From: Oreohelix idahoensis
Lineage: Eukaryota; Mollusca; Gastropoda; Stylommatophora; Oreohelicidae
Length of the DNA stretch: 64,000 nt
Direction of reading: 5' to 3'
Assembly: GCA_024509875.1 (NCBI GenBank)
Contig: JAMPIV010000595.1
Location: 659,001-723,000, forward strand
Positions within the stretch are counted from its first letter, which is position 1; each line of letters starts with the position of its first letter. Under the pieces are notes generated by a model. It was given only the letters and a program-made list of their open reading frames with translations, made no database searches and was not told the DNA's origin. This document shows positions 54,690-64,000 of this stretch, in pieces. A program made the position numbers and the translations under genes.

Positions 54690-55027
54690 ATACACTTCTT
54701 TAGAGCTACTTCTTGTGAAAATGAATTTCGCTGGATGAACACCAGCTTGGGGCTTGAACGGGCTAAAACCATTGCTTAATTCTTCACAAAAGGCGACGGA
54801 CAGATATAAGTTAACAATTGCTGGGCCCTATGCAGCATTGTTCTTGACTTCTGAATTATCTTGTGAACACTCCCTTGAGATAGAAGCGTCATTACCCTTC
54901 TATCTACAACTCTGCCAAGAGTAATCTTGTGCGAACGTAGACACCTTTGACAACCCACTTTATATACTCTTGAGCTTTGGCCACTGTTGGACCACTACTG
55001 CAAAGCAGAGGAGGCAATCCGTGACAG
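54690..55027 (+). repeat. dispersed repeat family B, apparently complete
   Basis: ATATATACACTTCTTTAGAGC through GAATTTCGCTGGATGAAC and GGGGCTTGAACGGGC to GGCAATCCGTGACAG. Close to the 20003-20346 copy in length and order. Confidence 0.8.
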
Positions 55028-55029
55028 TG

Positions 55030-55195
55030 ACCAGTTCCCATCCTAGCTGCCTTTCCATTCCCTAACTCAAAGAGCTGAGTCAGGTACCCACTTACAGGTG
55101 GGTAGACTGGTACGTGTCAGTACCGTGATTCAAATCCAGCACCTTTGCCACGAGAGACTATCGCTCTTACCAATCTTTCAATCGACGTTGAGAAT
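55030..55195 (-). repeat. SINE family D, head half, minus strand
   Basis: GACCAGTTCCCATCC, CCCTAACTCAAA, ACCGTGATTCAAATCC (B-box complement) and CTCTTACCAATC (A-box complement) correspond to the first 170 bp of the family D SINEs. It abuts the end of repeat B. Confidence 0.7.
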
Positions 55196-56722
55196 TACGA
55201 AGTGGTTTTAATAATTAATACATTCGAATAATAAGGATTACTTTTTACTGGATAGGTTATTAAAATAAGAGGCCCCTATTTTGGGGCTCAGTCTCGGAAG
55301 ACTCCCTCACCTGCCCCCGATTAGTGTAATTCCGGGTGTCTCTGATGGGACAAAGAAAGAATATGTCGTACACTGAACACTAAGTGACAGAATTGTCCGT
55401 TCTCTTTTCCTAGCATTCATGATTATCGCCGACATTAGTGCTCCACGTCTCATTTTCTGTACTTAATTATTGTTTACACTCCCTTCCCTCGATTCTTGTC
55501 ATGTCGGGACTTCAGCGACCATCTTTTGCTGATTAGGGTAATCAATGACTGTCGGTTGAACCCATATTGACACCTGGGATCTGTAGGGAGAAGTGTGGTT
55601 TACTAATGTGTAACACATTTCCTACCACAGACAGTGCATGGGCGCGCCCGATTAAGACGTAAACAACCTTTGGATGACCACAGTTGATTACCTCTGACAA
55701 TAGTTCTGTCTGACCAGTTTGTTGATTGTTAGCTAAGACCGGGTAAATGACATAACCATTTCTTGACAAGACGTGTCGGAGAATAATTATCCATCTGAAA
55801 AGAGATTACTTCGGATAGATTATGAAGTCGTGAGTGTAAACATCATCGATAATAGACGGAAGCTGACATACCATATATGGAAATGTGACTTGTAAACAAC
55901 ACATTTTGTTTTGCGAGTGTCACGCAGACATTTTCCGTGAAAGGTAGCGGGAATATACCGCATCGAAATATACGCAAACTTTTTGCTATTAGCTTGGCAT
56001 TCGAGCTTTAAAAATTCAAAATTTCTGATTGGAGTCTTGTCATATAGTAGCAATCTGGATGAGAGCCGAGAGTTGCCATATAATTTTGCGCCTTTTAAGT
56101 TTACGGAACTGTGAAATTAAACTCTTCAAGAAGACAGCCAGACAAGCCAGAGTACGGAAATTGATCAGGATTCCACTTTAAAGGACCGGGTAACGTGTTT
56201 GAGCATCTTGTGAATTTACACAACGATAACTTTACATTTATTAATACGGAAAGCCCGGAATCCTAGGAACATGAACACTAATTTATAATAGGATCCTTTT
56301 ATAAAGCAATACCCTAGACCACGTGTAAGAGGCATCTTAATCAAGTTGCTTTGACTATTTCTCTGAGCCAGAAATCTGTATTCCCAACGATATTTAGGTC
56401 GGTGGTACCAATTGGTGGTGATGTCTGTGAAACAAGTGGATGGTATAAGTGGCCTTCAGTCAAAGTTAGACACCAACATCAGGCGGGTCTTAACAGACGC
56501 TAGACCATCTTCATAATTACCCCACGATACTATGAGGGACTTGTTGCGGCCACCATACTTGACCTGTGACGCGAGTGAACCAGTCCATAACCTGCAAAGA
56601 ACAAACATCGGCTGGAGCAGGAACCAACCAACATCTTACTGGCAGCTAAGTAACCATTCAAAGCTGCCAAGTGAACTTTCTAATAACGAGCAAATCAGCT
56701 CATCACCTTTGATGAAATTTTA
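55196..56722. other. no gene recognised
   Basis: A small piece at about 55328-55365 (GGTGTCTCTGATGGGACAAAG) resembles family G on the minus strand. Several short frames lack any family match. Confidence 0.35.
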
Positions 56723-56955
56723 AAGGCTTAACAGATAAAACGTTTACACGGCCTAGATTCTATCAGCCGTAGGACTTGATTTCTTTAAATTGCTATGAAG
56801 CTCTCTAGAAATGAAGCACCATTCTTCAATTCACATCTCTGCCAAGAGTAATCTTGAGCGAAAGGCAGACACCTTTGAAGATCTTCAGTAAATATTCTGA
56901 ATTTAGGCCACTGTTAGGCCATCACTACAGAAAGAGGAATAAACTCCGTGAGACA
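56723..56955 (+). repeat. dispersed repeat family B, diverged copy
   Basis: TCTGCCAAGAGTAATCTTG, GGCAGACACCTTTGAAG and GGCCACTGTTAGGCCATCAC follow the B order; the first half is poorly conserved. Confidence 0.65.
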
Positions 56956-56964
56956 AAGCGACTA

Positions 56965-57080
56965 ATATGAGGGTTATGTATAGGGTATTTTCCTCATTAT
57001 GTAAATACGCTTCTGCGGAAACCACCGATGCAAGAGCATGTACAATACTTGTTGCAAGCTTCGTGCCAGGAGTCCACATG
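56965..57080 (+). repeat. dispersed short repeat, family E
   Basis: TATGAGGGTTATG, CTCATTATGTAAATACGC and GATGCAAGAGCATGTACAAT follow the layout at 14490-14570. Confidence 0.45.
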
Positions 57081-58023
57081 CAGTGGTGCCTCAATAAGAA
57101 ATGAAAAAGAAAATGATGATAATGTAAAACGTGAAATTATGCCTTTTTATGGTGGTGGTATAACTAACTGTGGGTGAATGCATGCCCAAATAAGGGGGGC
57201 AAAAAGATTTAAATTCAGCATGAAAAGCAACTATGAAGCGAGATTTATTCGTGCAACAACTTCTTTATAGGTCCGAAATATATATGCTTTTATTGACTGC
57301 TTGGTAATGTCAGACCGGGTTCGTGAGACGCCTCTAAAACATAGAAATCGTGTTGAGGAGAACGGGATGAATAAAAGCAGTTTATTGAGGTGAACAGTCC
57401 CCTTTCATGGCGCAGTCGAAACGCTGAAGATTGATTGGTACACGGAGATGTTCATCCCAGGCTTAGCAATTTGTTGCAAAGCTTTACTTTACACTTTTAA
57501 TGAACGAGTTTCGGATTTTAGCAGTCCGGAACGGTTTGGGTGTTTGTTTGTTGGTCCTCAACCATCCATTTCGTCTGTCCTTATCTCGTATTTAACCCTT
57601 GTCGTGTAAATAGGACAAATGAAATGGCAGAAAAATGTCTATATACTCATTACAGTTAACCAATGAAGGAGATAAAAACGTGACTCAAAATGTAAGACTG
57701 ATTGAAACTGTCGATCTGTTTCTTGTACTATGATGAAAGCTGCGGATTTTGAGAAGTAATTTTTTTCGATTAAAAGGTCCTAACCAACTTTTTTAAAAGG
57801 CGAATGAAACTGGTTTCTTTTTTTGAGACCTGAAGTACACTTATAAAACCAACACTGGATTATTTGTTAAGACATCAAAGATAAAAGAATTTCATAAAGA
57901 AGTATCACTTTCAGGTACTTCAAACTACTTCAATTATTTGTTTACAGTTGACCAGTTTTAAGTGTGTTGACTCTGACTTTAGAAATCAACCCCTTTTGTT
58001 TGTACTATTTAAAGTTCTATAAA
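57081..58023. other. no gene recognised
   Basis: No domain, RNA or repeat that I can name. This is the flank beyond the proposed LTR end. Confidence 0.35.
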
Positions 58024-59173
58024 TGTAGTTGTAACTGTCTTTTTTTCTTGTTGAGGTGATCACTGGCCCAAGACAGTATACATGTTGTTAGATGTGTAGT
58101 GCGAGCGGATGATGAATTGAGTGTGGGTGCGAATGAAGACGCGAATGTGTTTAGGCTCGTATAGATGTAGATCCTGCAACCCATACTCTCACATGCAGTA
58201 ATCAAGGATGCTTTGACACCGCAGGCATGTTTCAAGACATTTATTGACGGGAACACACATAATATCAACAGGAACAGTCAGTGTAACAAGGTCATGCTGA
58301 CCTGACATCGATAGGTATACATTTGGCATTCAAAAAGGTAAACATCAGAATAGACGTGCATGGTCAATAGCAAAGTTCTTCAATAATGACAGTTCGTAGC
58401 GTCGCCCTTGGCGTCTCTGACTAAACGCGTCAGATGCCTTAGTTACCTTGACACATAGGTGCAACTTGGCACTCCCGCCAATTGCACATATCAGGCTGTA
58501 GTATAATAGCCGGAAGCACAGGCCTCGTTCTGACGTCGGCCGTGTACTTCTGTTAAATAGGTTATCATCAACCCTGCAGTAATACTTATTGTAGATAGAA
58601 GTTCCGCCAATCTGCGGCTCCCACAATATATCTTCGTCACTGGATTTCTGGACAATATAAGACTAACAGTCTTGGATGGCTACCTCGAGCACAAATATAT
58701 AAGTTCTGAAATGGCGGATCCGTGAACTGCTGTTCACCCTAGGTAATCCTTTACATGTTCTGCCACCGAAAAGCGTAATAATGCATAAAGGTCGGTATTA
58801 CCTGGTAAATGAATCCTCAGAACTACACAAGGAATTCTGTCGTCATCCCGACGCACAGAGATTCACTGGGGAAAACTGCCATAGCAGTTACTTCGAAGAT
58901 TCTCCCCGAAAAACAATGGACTCTTGGTCCCTTCAGAAAAACAGGACCTCCCGGCTTCCCGGAAGTATATCTCACTCCCGCTTAAAAAACCTTCCCATAG
59001 GCCTACGCCCGAACTGACAACCTCTGACCCTAAAGGTCAAACACAATGAATGAATAAACAAGGGAAGACAACCCCTATTCAACCTGACATCGCAGGTAAA
59101 GACACAATTATACTTATGATACAAACATAAGCAAATAACTTGACAGATGACTCCGTCGAAAATGACAGCAACA
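58024..59173 (-). repeat. probable 3' LTR of the Gmr1-like retrotransposon
   Basis: On the minus strand it would start TGTTGCTGTCATTTTCGACG next to the purine tract and end GACAGTTACAACTACA. A TATATA lies at about 58695-58705 and an AATAAA (GTCAATAAATGTC) near 58240, both on the minus strand, in LTR order. The partner LTR lies beyond the window, so the left boundary is a guess. Confidence 0.55.
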
Positions 59174-59192
59174 TTACTACCACCCCCCTGTA
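59174..59192 (-). promoter_or_regulatory. polypurine tract
   Basis: Minus strand ACAGGGGGGTGGTAGTAA directly before the proposed 3' LTR, the usual primer for plus-strand DNA synthesis. Confidence 0.65.
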
Positions 59193-59611
59193 AAAAAAAA
59201 AATGCAATTTTTTTTTTTTTTTTTTAATATGTTCATGAGCAAGATAGCACCAGTATCACTTCTGTGCTCATGCAAACAATGAACCTAATATCAGGTACAA
59301 TAGAAGAGGGTACAAATCATCTCCCAACATAAGAGAAAATATTTCCTTTAAACCAAACAAACTAAGGGATACCATTCAAGAAACCTAAGTTGCTGGCAAT
59401 ACCAATCATATATCAAACATTACTAAATAATATAATCATAGCAATATACAAATGTCAATGCTATTTTAGCAACATATCACTGATGGATGGACAAAATGAA
59501 ATTTGTTAAATTATCTAAACATCATCCAAATACATTTGTATTACAACATATTATGATATTAAGGACAGACCTAAGTCTGAAAATATATCAGGAAAAACTA
59601 GGACACAAGAT
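59193..59611 (-). other. 3' untranslated part of the Gmr1-like element
   Basis: About 420 bp between the pol stop and the polypurine tract, AT-rich with a T/A homopolymer at 59193-59226. No frame. Confidence 0.5.
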
Positions 59612-62600
59612 TTAACTGGAATCATGTGGGCATCTAGACAATATGTCCGCCATCACATTATCCGAACCACGGATAGCTCGCACCGTGAAATGGAAAGGCT
59701 GAAGAGCAATAGCATAACGAGTAGATCTCGAGCTCTTCAAATCCTTACTTTGCATAGCCGTAAGAGCTTTTTGGTCGGTTTCCATAAAGAAATGCGCGCC
59801 CAGAAGGAACCTTTGTAGCTTAAGAATGGACCAAACCATAGCCAACAATTCACGGTCCAAAACCGAGTAATTCCTTTCTGCCGCATTCAGCTTCCTAGAA
59901 ATATACATTACAGGATGCAGAGTTCCTGAATATTCCTGCATTAGTGCCGCTCCAATGCCAGTGAAAGAGGCATCACTACGAAGGACAAAAGTCTTATCAA
60001 TCGTCGGTAGTCTTAAGATAGGATGAGATGAGAACAAATTCTTAACCTGATCCAATGAAGTTTGGCATTCTTGGGACCAACGCACCATATTAGGAGAACC
60101 TTTTTTCAATAACGTTGAAAGTGGTGCCATAATGGAGGACAGATTCTCAATGAATCTTCCATAGAATTGTATCAATCCCAAGAGACTACGCACTTGCTTT
60201 TTTGTCTTCGGAACCGAGATATTTAATATCTTTGAAATGTTTTGGTCCTCTGTCTTCAACAGACCATGACCAACTCGATGACCTAGGAAGGAAATTTCAC
60301 TAAACCCAACAAAAGCTTTAGAGGGTTTAGCAGTCAATCTATGCTCACGTAGAGTAGATAGCAATTCCTTCAGACCCACATAGTGTTCTTCCCAAGTATC
60401 GCTGAAAAGACAGATGTCGTCTAAATATGCAATGACATCTGCACGATCTGATAGAATTCGTCGCATCATGCGCACGAAAGTCGCTGGGGCGTTCATAAGC
60501 CCGAAAGGCATAAAATTCCATTGAAACAGACCCCTAGGTGTCGAAAAAGCAGTGAGAGGTTTGGCGTGTTCCGTCAGTGGGACTTGCCAATAACCTTTCG
60601 ACAAGTCTAGTTTAGTAAAGAATTTAGCTTTAGAAAGTCTAATAAGTAGATCATCTAATAACGGCATAGGTTCAGCATCGAACTTCGTAACTTGATTTAA
60701 TTTGCGATAATCAACGCAAAGACGTATGTTATTGTCTTTCTTTTGAACAATAACTATCGACGAAGAATAAGCTGAAGTGGATGGTTCAATTATTTGTAGT
60801 TGAATCATTTCATCCAATTCTTTCTCGACTTGTGCTTGAAAATGAATAGGTATTGGGTATGGTCTTACTCTGATCGGATTACGATCAGTAAGTATGATGT
60901 CATGTTCTATGACATCTGTGTGTCCAGGAATGTCGGTAAGGACATCCTGATATGATTGTAACGTAGAGGATACTTGACGTTGTTCCTCAAAAGACAAGTT
61001 GGAAGAGACTGTAACGTCTCTCCACGATTCCATTGAAGTAAGTGGAATCGCAGGAAGAGGTAAGTTCACGTCAGAAAAAATAGTTTCCTCATCCTGTATA
61101 ACGGACAGGGATGAGATGTGACCATGTTGAACTGGAGAGTCGTCCGTCGCCTGGAAAATAGGCTGTAAATAGTCTGGACGTTCAATAAACTCTGTTAACA
61201 TATTTATATGGAAGGTTTTATGCCTTCCATCCACATCGACAATATAGTCGACATCAGAAATTTTCGAGACTATAGTGTATGGACCCTTCCAAGAAATGAG
61301 AAGTCTATTCTCTCTTGAGGGCAGTAAGACATATGCTTTGTCTCCAGGACAAAGTTGACGTAGGCGTCTTTTCTTATTAGCAAATCGCCTAGCTTTTTCT
61401 TTCGCAAATTCGGAAGATGAAGTTGCTAACCTGCACGATTCGATAATCTTTTCCCTAAGAGCTATAACATATTCATATGACGATTGTGTATCATCGTCGA
61501 TATTATCGGAAGTTATCAAATCGTGTAACAAGGACATTGGCCCGCGCGGTTGCGCGCCAAAGACAAGTTCGAAAGGAGAAAACCCTGTATGCTCGTTGGG
61601 AACCTCTCTATAGGCAAAGAGGACTGCAGGTAAAACCCTGTCCCAATCTTCAGGATGATCCTCCGTTATCTTGCCAAGTAAGTTCTTTAGTGTCCTGTTA
61701 AGACGTTCTACCAATCCATTGGACATTGGATGATAAATACTACTGAGAGACCTTTTAATGTCTAGCGTAGCCATTACCTGAGACATAACGTCCGAAATTA
61801 ACTGAGTGCCGTGATCCGACAGTATTTCTCCGGGGAATCCCAGACGAGAAAATACGAGCCAAAGAGCATCAGCGATATCGACAGTTGATATGCTCTTCAG
61901 AGGAATAGCCTCTGGCCAACGCGTGCACATGTCCACGCAAGTGAGGATAAATTGGTGTCCTCTGGCTGACTTAATTTTGAACGGACCAATGATGTCTATA
62001 GCCATTTTCTGAAACGGCCGAATCGGAATATCTGCAGCCTGAATAGGAGCAGCATGTCTCGGACCCCTAGACTTGACCTCTTGACAAATTTTGCAAGATC
62101 GGCAATAAATTCGGATGTCTTTATTCACGAATGGCCAAAAGAATGACGCAAGGACTCTAGTTTTAGTTCTGGAAAAACCCATGTGTCCCGCACACTGAGA
62201 ATCGTGTGCATGCCGAAGAATTAAGGCTCTCATACACTTAGGCACAAGAATTTGCGAGTGCATAGACTTGTCCGAGTGTTGTACCATTCGTACCAATATA
62301 CCATTCTTCATAGTGATATACGATTTGTGATTCGTATTTTGATTGGGATCCCCTTTCTTTGCAAGAAGGAAGTATTTCTTCAAAGAAGGATCCTCTTCTT
62401 GACGTTTAACAAACGAGTCATGGGAAATCACCAAGTGCTCGTCTTGGCTATCAACTTCATTACTATTATCAGATGAAGTTGGGGGATTAAGAGCTTGAGC
62501 TCTTGTCACCACTGCATTGACCGTTTGAATGTTTCTTTCTTCCCAACTAGAAATTTGTTGCGGGGTGCATTCCTTAACCCCATGAATACGACCGATTATA

Positions 62601-63895
62601 AGATCCGCAATAGGATTAGGAAGAAGACATGCATGGACATCTCCTGTGAAGAAAGGAGTGTCAATCCTAATAATAGCAGTAGGATAGCTTTCCATAGTAC
62701 CACCAAATGTAACACATTTGATTGTTTTTCCAGTGGCACAGCAAGGATCTATCAGAGACTCCTTAACCCCGACGGTAGTACATCCCGAATCGAAAAGTAC
62801 TGAGACTAGCCTATCATTTATTAGACCTTTATGTAAGATGAGAGATCCTCTCCCATCATGCGCAACTGTAGCAGGTAGAGCAGGAAGAGGGTGACCACAA
62901 CTTAGCGTAGATACAGTTGATGAGTCAAACAATGTTAAGCATTGGGGGCATTCAGTTGCTCTCCCAAAATCGAAAGCACAACCAGTGATAGCCCTAGAGT
63001 TACCACTATCATTTACTGTATTACAGGCTCCATCAAACTCTTGTTGCGCAGAGTTTGCCTGTTGGTAAGGTCTTTTTTTGTTAAACCTAGGTCTACCTCG
63101 ATTATCATTTCCCCTGTAATTATTTCGACTATCATTTCCCCTGTAATTGTTATCATATTGCCTATTGTAATCATCATTCCGGTTTGAATCCCGGTTTCTA
63201 AATTCACCATCGTCATAATCTTGACGTCGAGAATGATTACCTCGAAAATTTGAATAGTTATTATTTGGATAGCCTTTACGAAAGTGTCTCAAATTATTAC
63301 CACTAAAATTACGAGAACTACCATCTTGTCTCCACTGCATAGACGAAGAACCATCATGTGTTGGATTACTCCGCTTCTGAGTGTAATTTTGATTACTTCC
63401 CCTATTCCAATTTTGTTGAGCACCCTGAAAATTTTTTTTGAAATTAGGGCCATATGGTGTTGCCGAAGCAGCTGGCAACCCTTCTTTCACTTTAGAATTG
63501 CTAACTGTAGCATGGGGATGTGCTGTGGCATACTGACAACAGTATTCCTCCATTTCTTTTAAGTTTTTAGGCTTACGCTCATGAAGGAATGCAAGAAAAG
63601 AATCATTAACAGATGACAAAACCTTATCTCGCAATAATAAGTCCATTAGACCTTCATATGTTTTCTCAATCTGAGACAACTCAACCCATCGTGTAAATGT
63701 ACGACGTATCTTTGTAACAAAATCAGAGAAATCTACTCCATTTTCTGGCAACATTGTCCTAAAACGAAGACGATAGTCTTCTTGTTTTAATTGGTATTTT
63801 TTTAGCAATGCTGCCCTGACAACATCATAATTAGTCCTCTCATGTTCGTCTATTGTCATAAGAGTAGTCACTGTGTCACCTGTAAAAAATGGCAT
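59612..63895 (-). CDS. Gmr1-like Ty3/gypsy Gag-Pol polyprotein (Gag-PR-IN-RT-RH)
   Basis: 1,427 residues from the first Met; the gag frame continues upstream. Residues about 40-125 form a helical capsid region resembling a SCAN domain. About 140-285 is Asn/Arg/Gly-rich. A possible zinc-binding CPQC...CGH is at 316-335. Protease: LFDSGC at 367-372. Integrase: zinc motif with H564, H571, C601, C604; catalytic D634, D694, E730, with exactly 35 residues between the last two; a GPY motif at 871-873. Reverse transcriptase follows: KLDLSKGYWQ near 1095 and YLDD at 1157-1160. RNase H: D1308, E1349, D1374 and a final AD at 1416-1417. All catalytic residues that I can check are present and the frame is unbroken. 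The enzyme order matches Gmr1-like elements, not the usual RT-RH-IN of Ty3/gypsy. A virus-like particle replication cycle is known for the family. Confidence 0.93.
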   Translation of the reverse strand: MPFFTGDTVTTLMTIDEHERTNYDVVRAALLKKYQLKQEDYRLRFRTMLPENGVDFSDFVTKIRRTFTRWVELSQIEKTYEGLMDLLLRDKVLSSVNDSFLAFLHERKPKNLKEMEEYCCQYATAHPHATVSNSKVKEGLPAASATPYGPNFKKNFQGAQQNWNRGSNQNYTQKRSNPTHDGSSSMQWRQDGSSRNFSGNNLRHFRKGYPNNNYSNFRGNHSRRQDYDDGEFRNRDSNRNDDYNRQYDNNYRGNDSRNNYRGNDNRGRPRFNKKRPYQQANSAQQEFDGACNTVNDSGNSRAITGCAFDFGRATECPQCLTLFDSSTVSTLSCGHPLPALPATVAHDGRGSLILHKGLINDRLVSVLFDSGCTTVGVKESLIDPCCATGKTIKCVTFGGTMESYPTAIIRIDTPFFTGDVHACLLPNPIADLIIGRIHGVKECTPQQISSWEERNIQTVNAVVTRAQALNPPTSSDNSNEVDSQDEHLVISHDSFVKRQEEDPSLKKYFLLAKKGDPNQNTNHKSYITMKNGILVRMVQHSDKSMHSQILVPKCMRALILRHAHDSQCAGHMGFSRTKTRVLASFFWPFVNKDIRIYCRSCKICQEVKSRGPRHAAPIQAADIPIRPFQKMAIDIIGPFKIKSARGHQFILTCVDMCTRWPEAIPLKSISTVDIADALWLVFSRLGFPGEILSDHGTQLISDVMSQVMATLDIKRSLSSIYHPMSNGLVERLNRTLKNLLGKITEDHPEDWDRVLPAVLFAYREVPNEHTGFSPFELVFGAQPRGPMSLLHDLITSDNIDDDTQSSYEYVIALREKIIESCRLATSSSEFAKEKARRFANKKRRLRQLCPGDKAYVLLPSRENRLLISWKGPYTIVSKISDVDYIVDVDGRHKTFHINMLTEFIERPDYLQPIFQATDDSPVQHGHISSLSVIQDEETIFSDVNLPLPAIPLTSMESWRDVTVSSNLSFEEQRQVSSTLQSYQDVLTDIPGHTDVIEHDIILTDRNPIRVRPYPIPIHFQAQVEKELDEMIQLQIIEPSTSAYSSSIVIVQKKDNNIRLCVDYRKLNQVTKFDAEPMPLLDDLLIRLSKAKFFTKLDLSKGYWQVPLTEHAKPLTAFSTPRGLFQWNFMPFGLMNAPATFVRMMRRILSDRADVIAYLDDICLFSDTWEEHYVGLKELLSTLREHRLTAKPSKAFVGFSEISFLGHRVGHGLLKTEDQNISKILNISVPKTKKQVRSLLGLIQFYGRFIENLSSIMAPLSTLLKKGSPNMVRWSQECQTSLDQVKNLFSSHPILRLPTIDKTFVLRSDASFTGIGAALMQEYSGTLHPVMYISRKLNAAERNYSVLDRELLAMVWSILKLQRFLLGAHFFMETDQKALTAMQSKDLKSSRSTRYAIALQPFHFTVRAIRGSDNVMADILSRCPHDSS

Positions 63896-64000
63896 CAGTT
63901 GTTCAACATATTTTTCCTTTTTTTATGTTATGCGTATCGCACAAAAATTGGAATCTATCTAGATAATCTGCTACGTCATCCTTTAAAGGATTGAAATGAG
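63896..64000 (-). pseudogene. gag upstream part, in another frame, cut by the window end
   Basis: Upstream of the polyprotein Met, minus-strand translation gives DDVADYLDRFQFLCDTHN, which looks like gag. It runs into a stop after an A-rich run (about 63917-63932). The following polyprotein frame is also open back into that run (KYVEQL before the Met). A single-base shift therefore separates the two. It could be a mutation, a read error in the homopolymer, or a frameshift site. Confidence 0.65.

Noticed and set aside
58345..58626. 93-residue minus-strand frame
   Set aside because: It lies inside the proposed LTR, upstream of the polyadenylation motif, and has no recognisable domain.

Overview
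The window looks like a transposon-dense stretch of an invertebrate genome, most probably a mollusc and possibly a heterobranch gastropod. The clues are a 5' 18S rRNA-like fragment (46201-46309), LINE families of a kind I associate with mollusc genomes, tRNA-derived SINEs with target-site duplications, and many microsatellites. The species assignment is an inference. I found no convincing single-copy host gene. Almost every long reading frame belongs to a mobile element or is a by-product of a tandem repeat.

Layout, left to right. 1-2490 is unrecognised DNA. 2503-4758 is an RTE-type LINE (minus), abutting a broken CR1/L2-like LINE at 4810-6320. 7.9-9.6 kb holds short dispersed repeats, including a repeat split by a SINE. 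10.2-13.7 kb holds minus-strand relics of an R2/NeSL-like LINE, a LINE RNase H domain, and a LINE tail. 13.9-20.3 kb has a fold-back repeat, a SINE, two (TA)n tracts, a (CT)n tract and a second RTE copy with target-site duplication (16412-18614). 20812-29271 is a complete LTR element with the 5-bp duplication GTGCT. It encodes only a coiled-coil plus Asn-rich gag-like protein, and its LTRs carry an 81-bp minisatellite with different copy numbers. It sits inside an older LINE reverse transcriptase.

29.3-33.7 kb has minisatellites, a SINE with target-site duplication and a second CR1-like LINE. 33836-37233 is an IS630/Tc1/mariner-type DNA transposon with 27-bp perfect terminal inverted repeats. 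Its D-D-(about 82)-E transposase is broken by a frameshift and by a nested RTE-type LINE. 40281-42685 is a 2.4-kb TG...CA element, possibly a solo LTR, inserted in a 35-bp minisatellite. 43.5-45.0 kb is an 11-bp minisatellite with no stop codons in several frames. 45.8-48.4 kb has short repeats, the 18S fragment and two tRNA-derived SINEs. 48713-51086 is a third RTE copy, next to a 35-bp minisatellite of about 1.36 kb. 52.6-57.1 kb is again dispersed short repeats.

58024-64000 is the 3' part of a Ty3/gypsy-family retrotransposon on the minus strand. Its integrase lies upstream of the reverse transcriptase, the order known from Gmr1-like elements, and its gag has a SCAN-like region.

The elements do not form a pathway. 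Their relations are nesting and mobilisation: autonomous LINEs can mobilise SINEs, and an unseen autonomous LTR element would have to mobilise the gag-only one. Several insertions can be ordered by nesting. All copy matches, target-site duplications and domain calls were made by eye and have not been checked by alignment.
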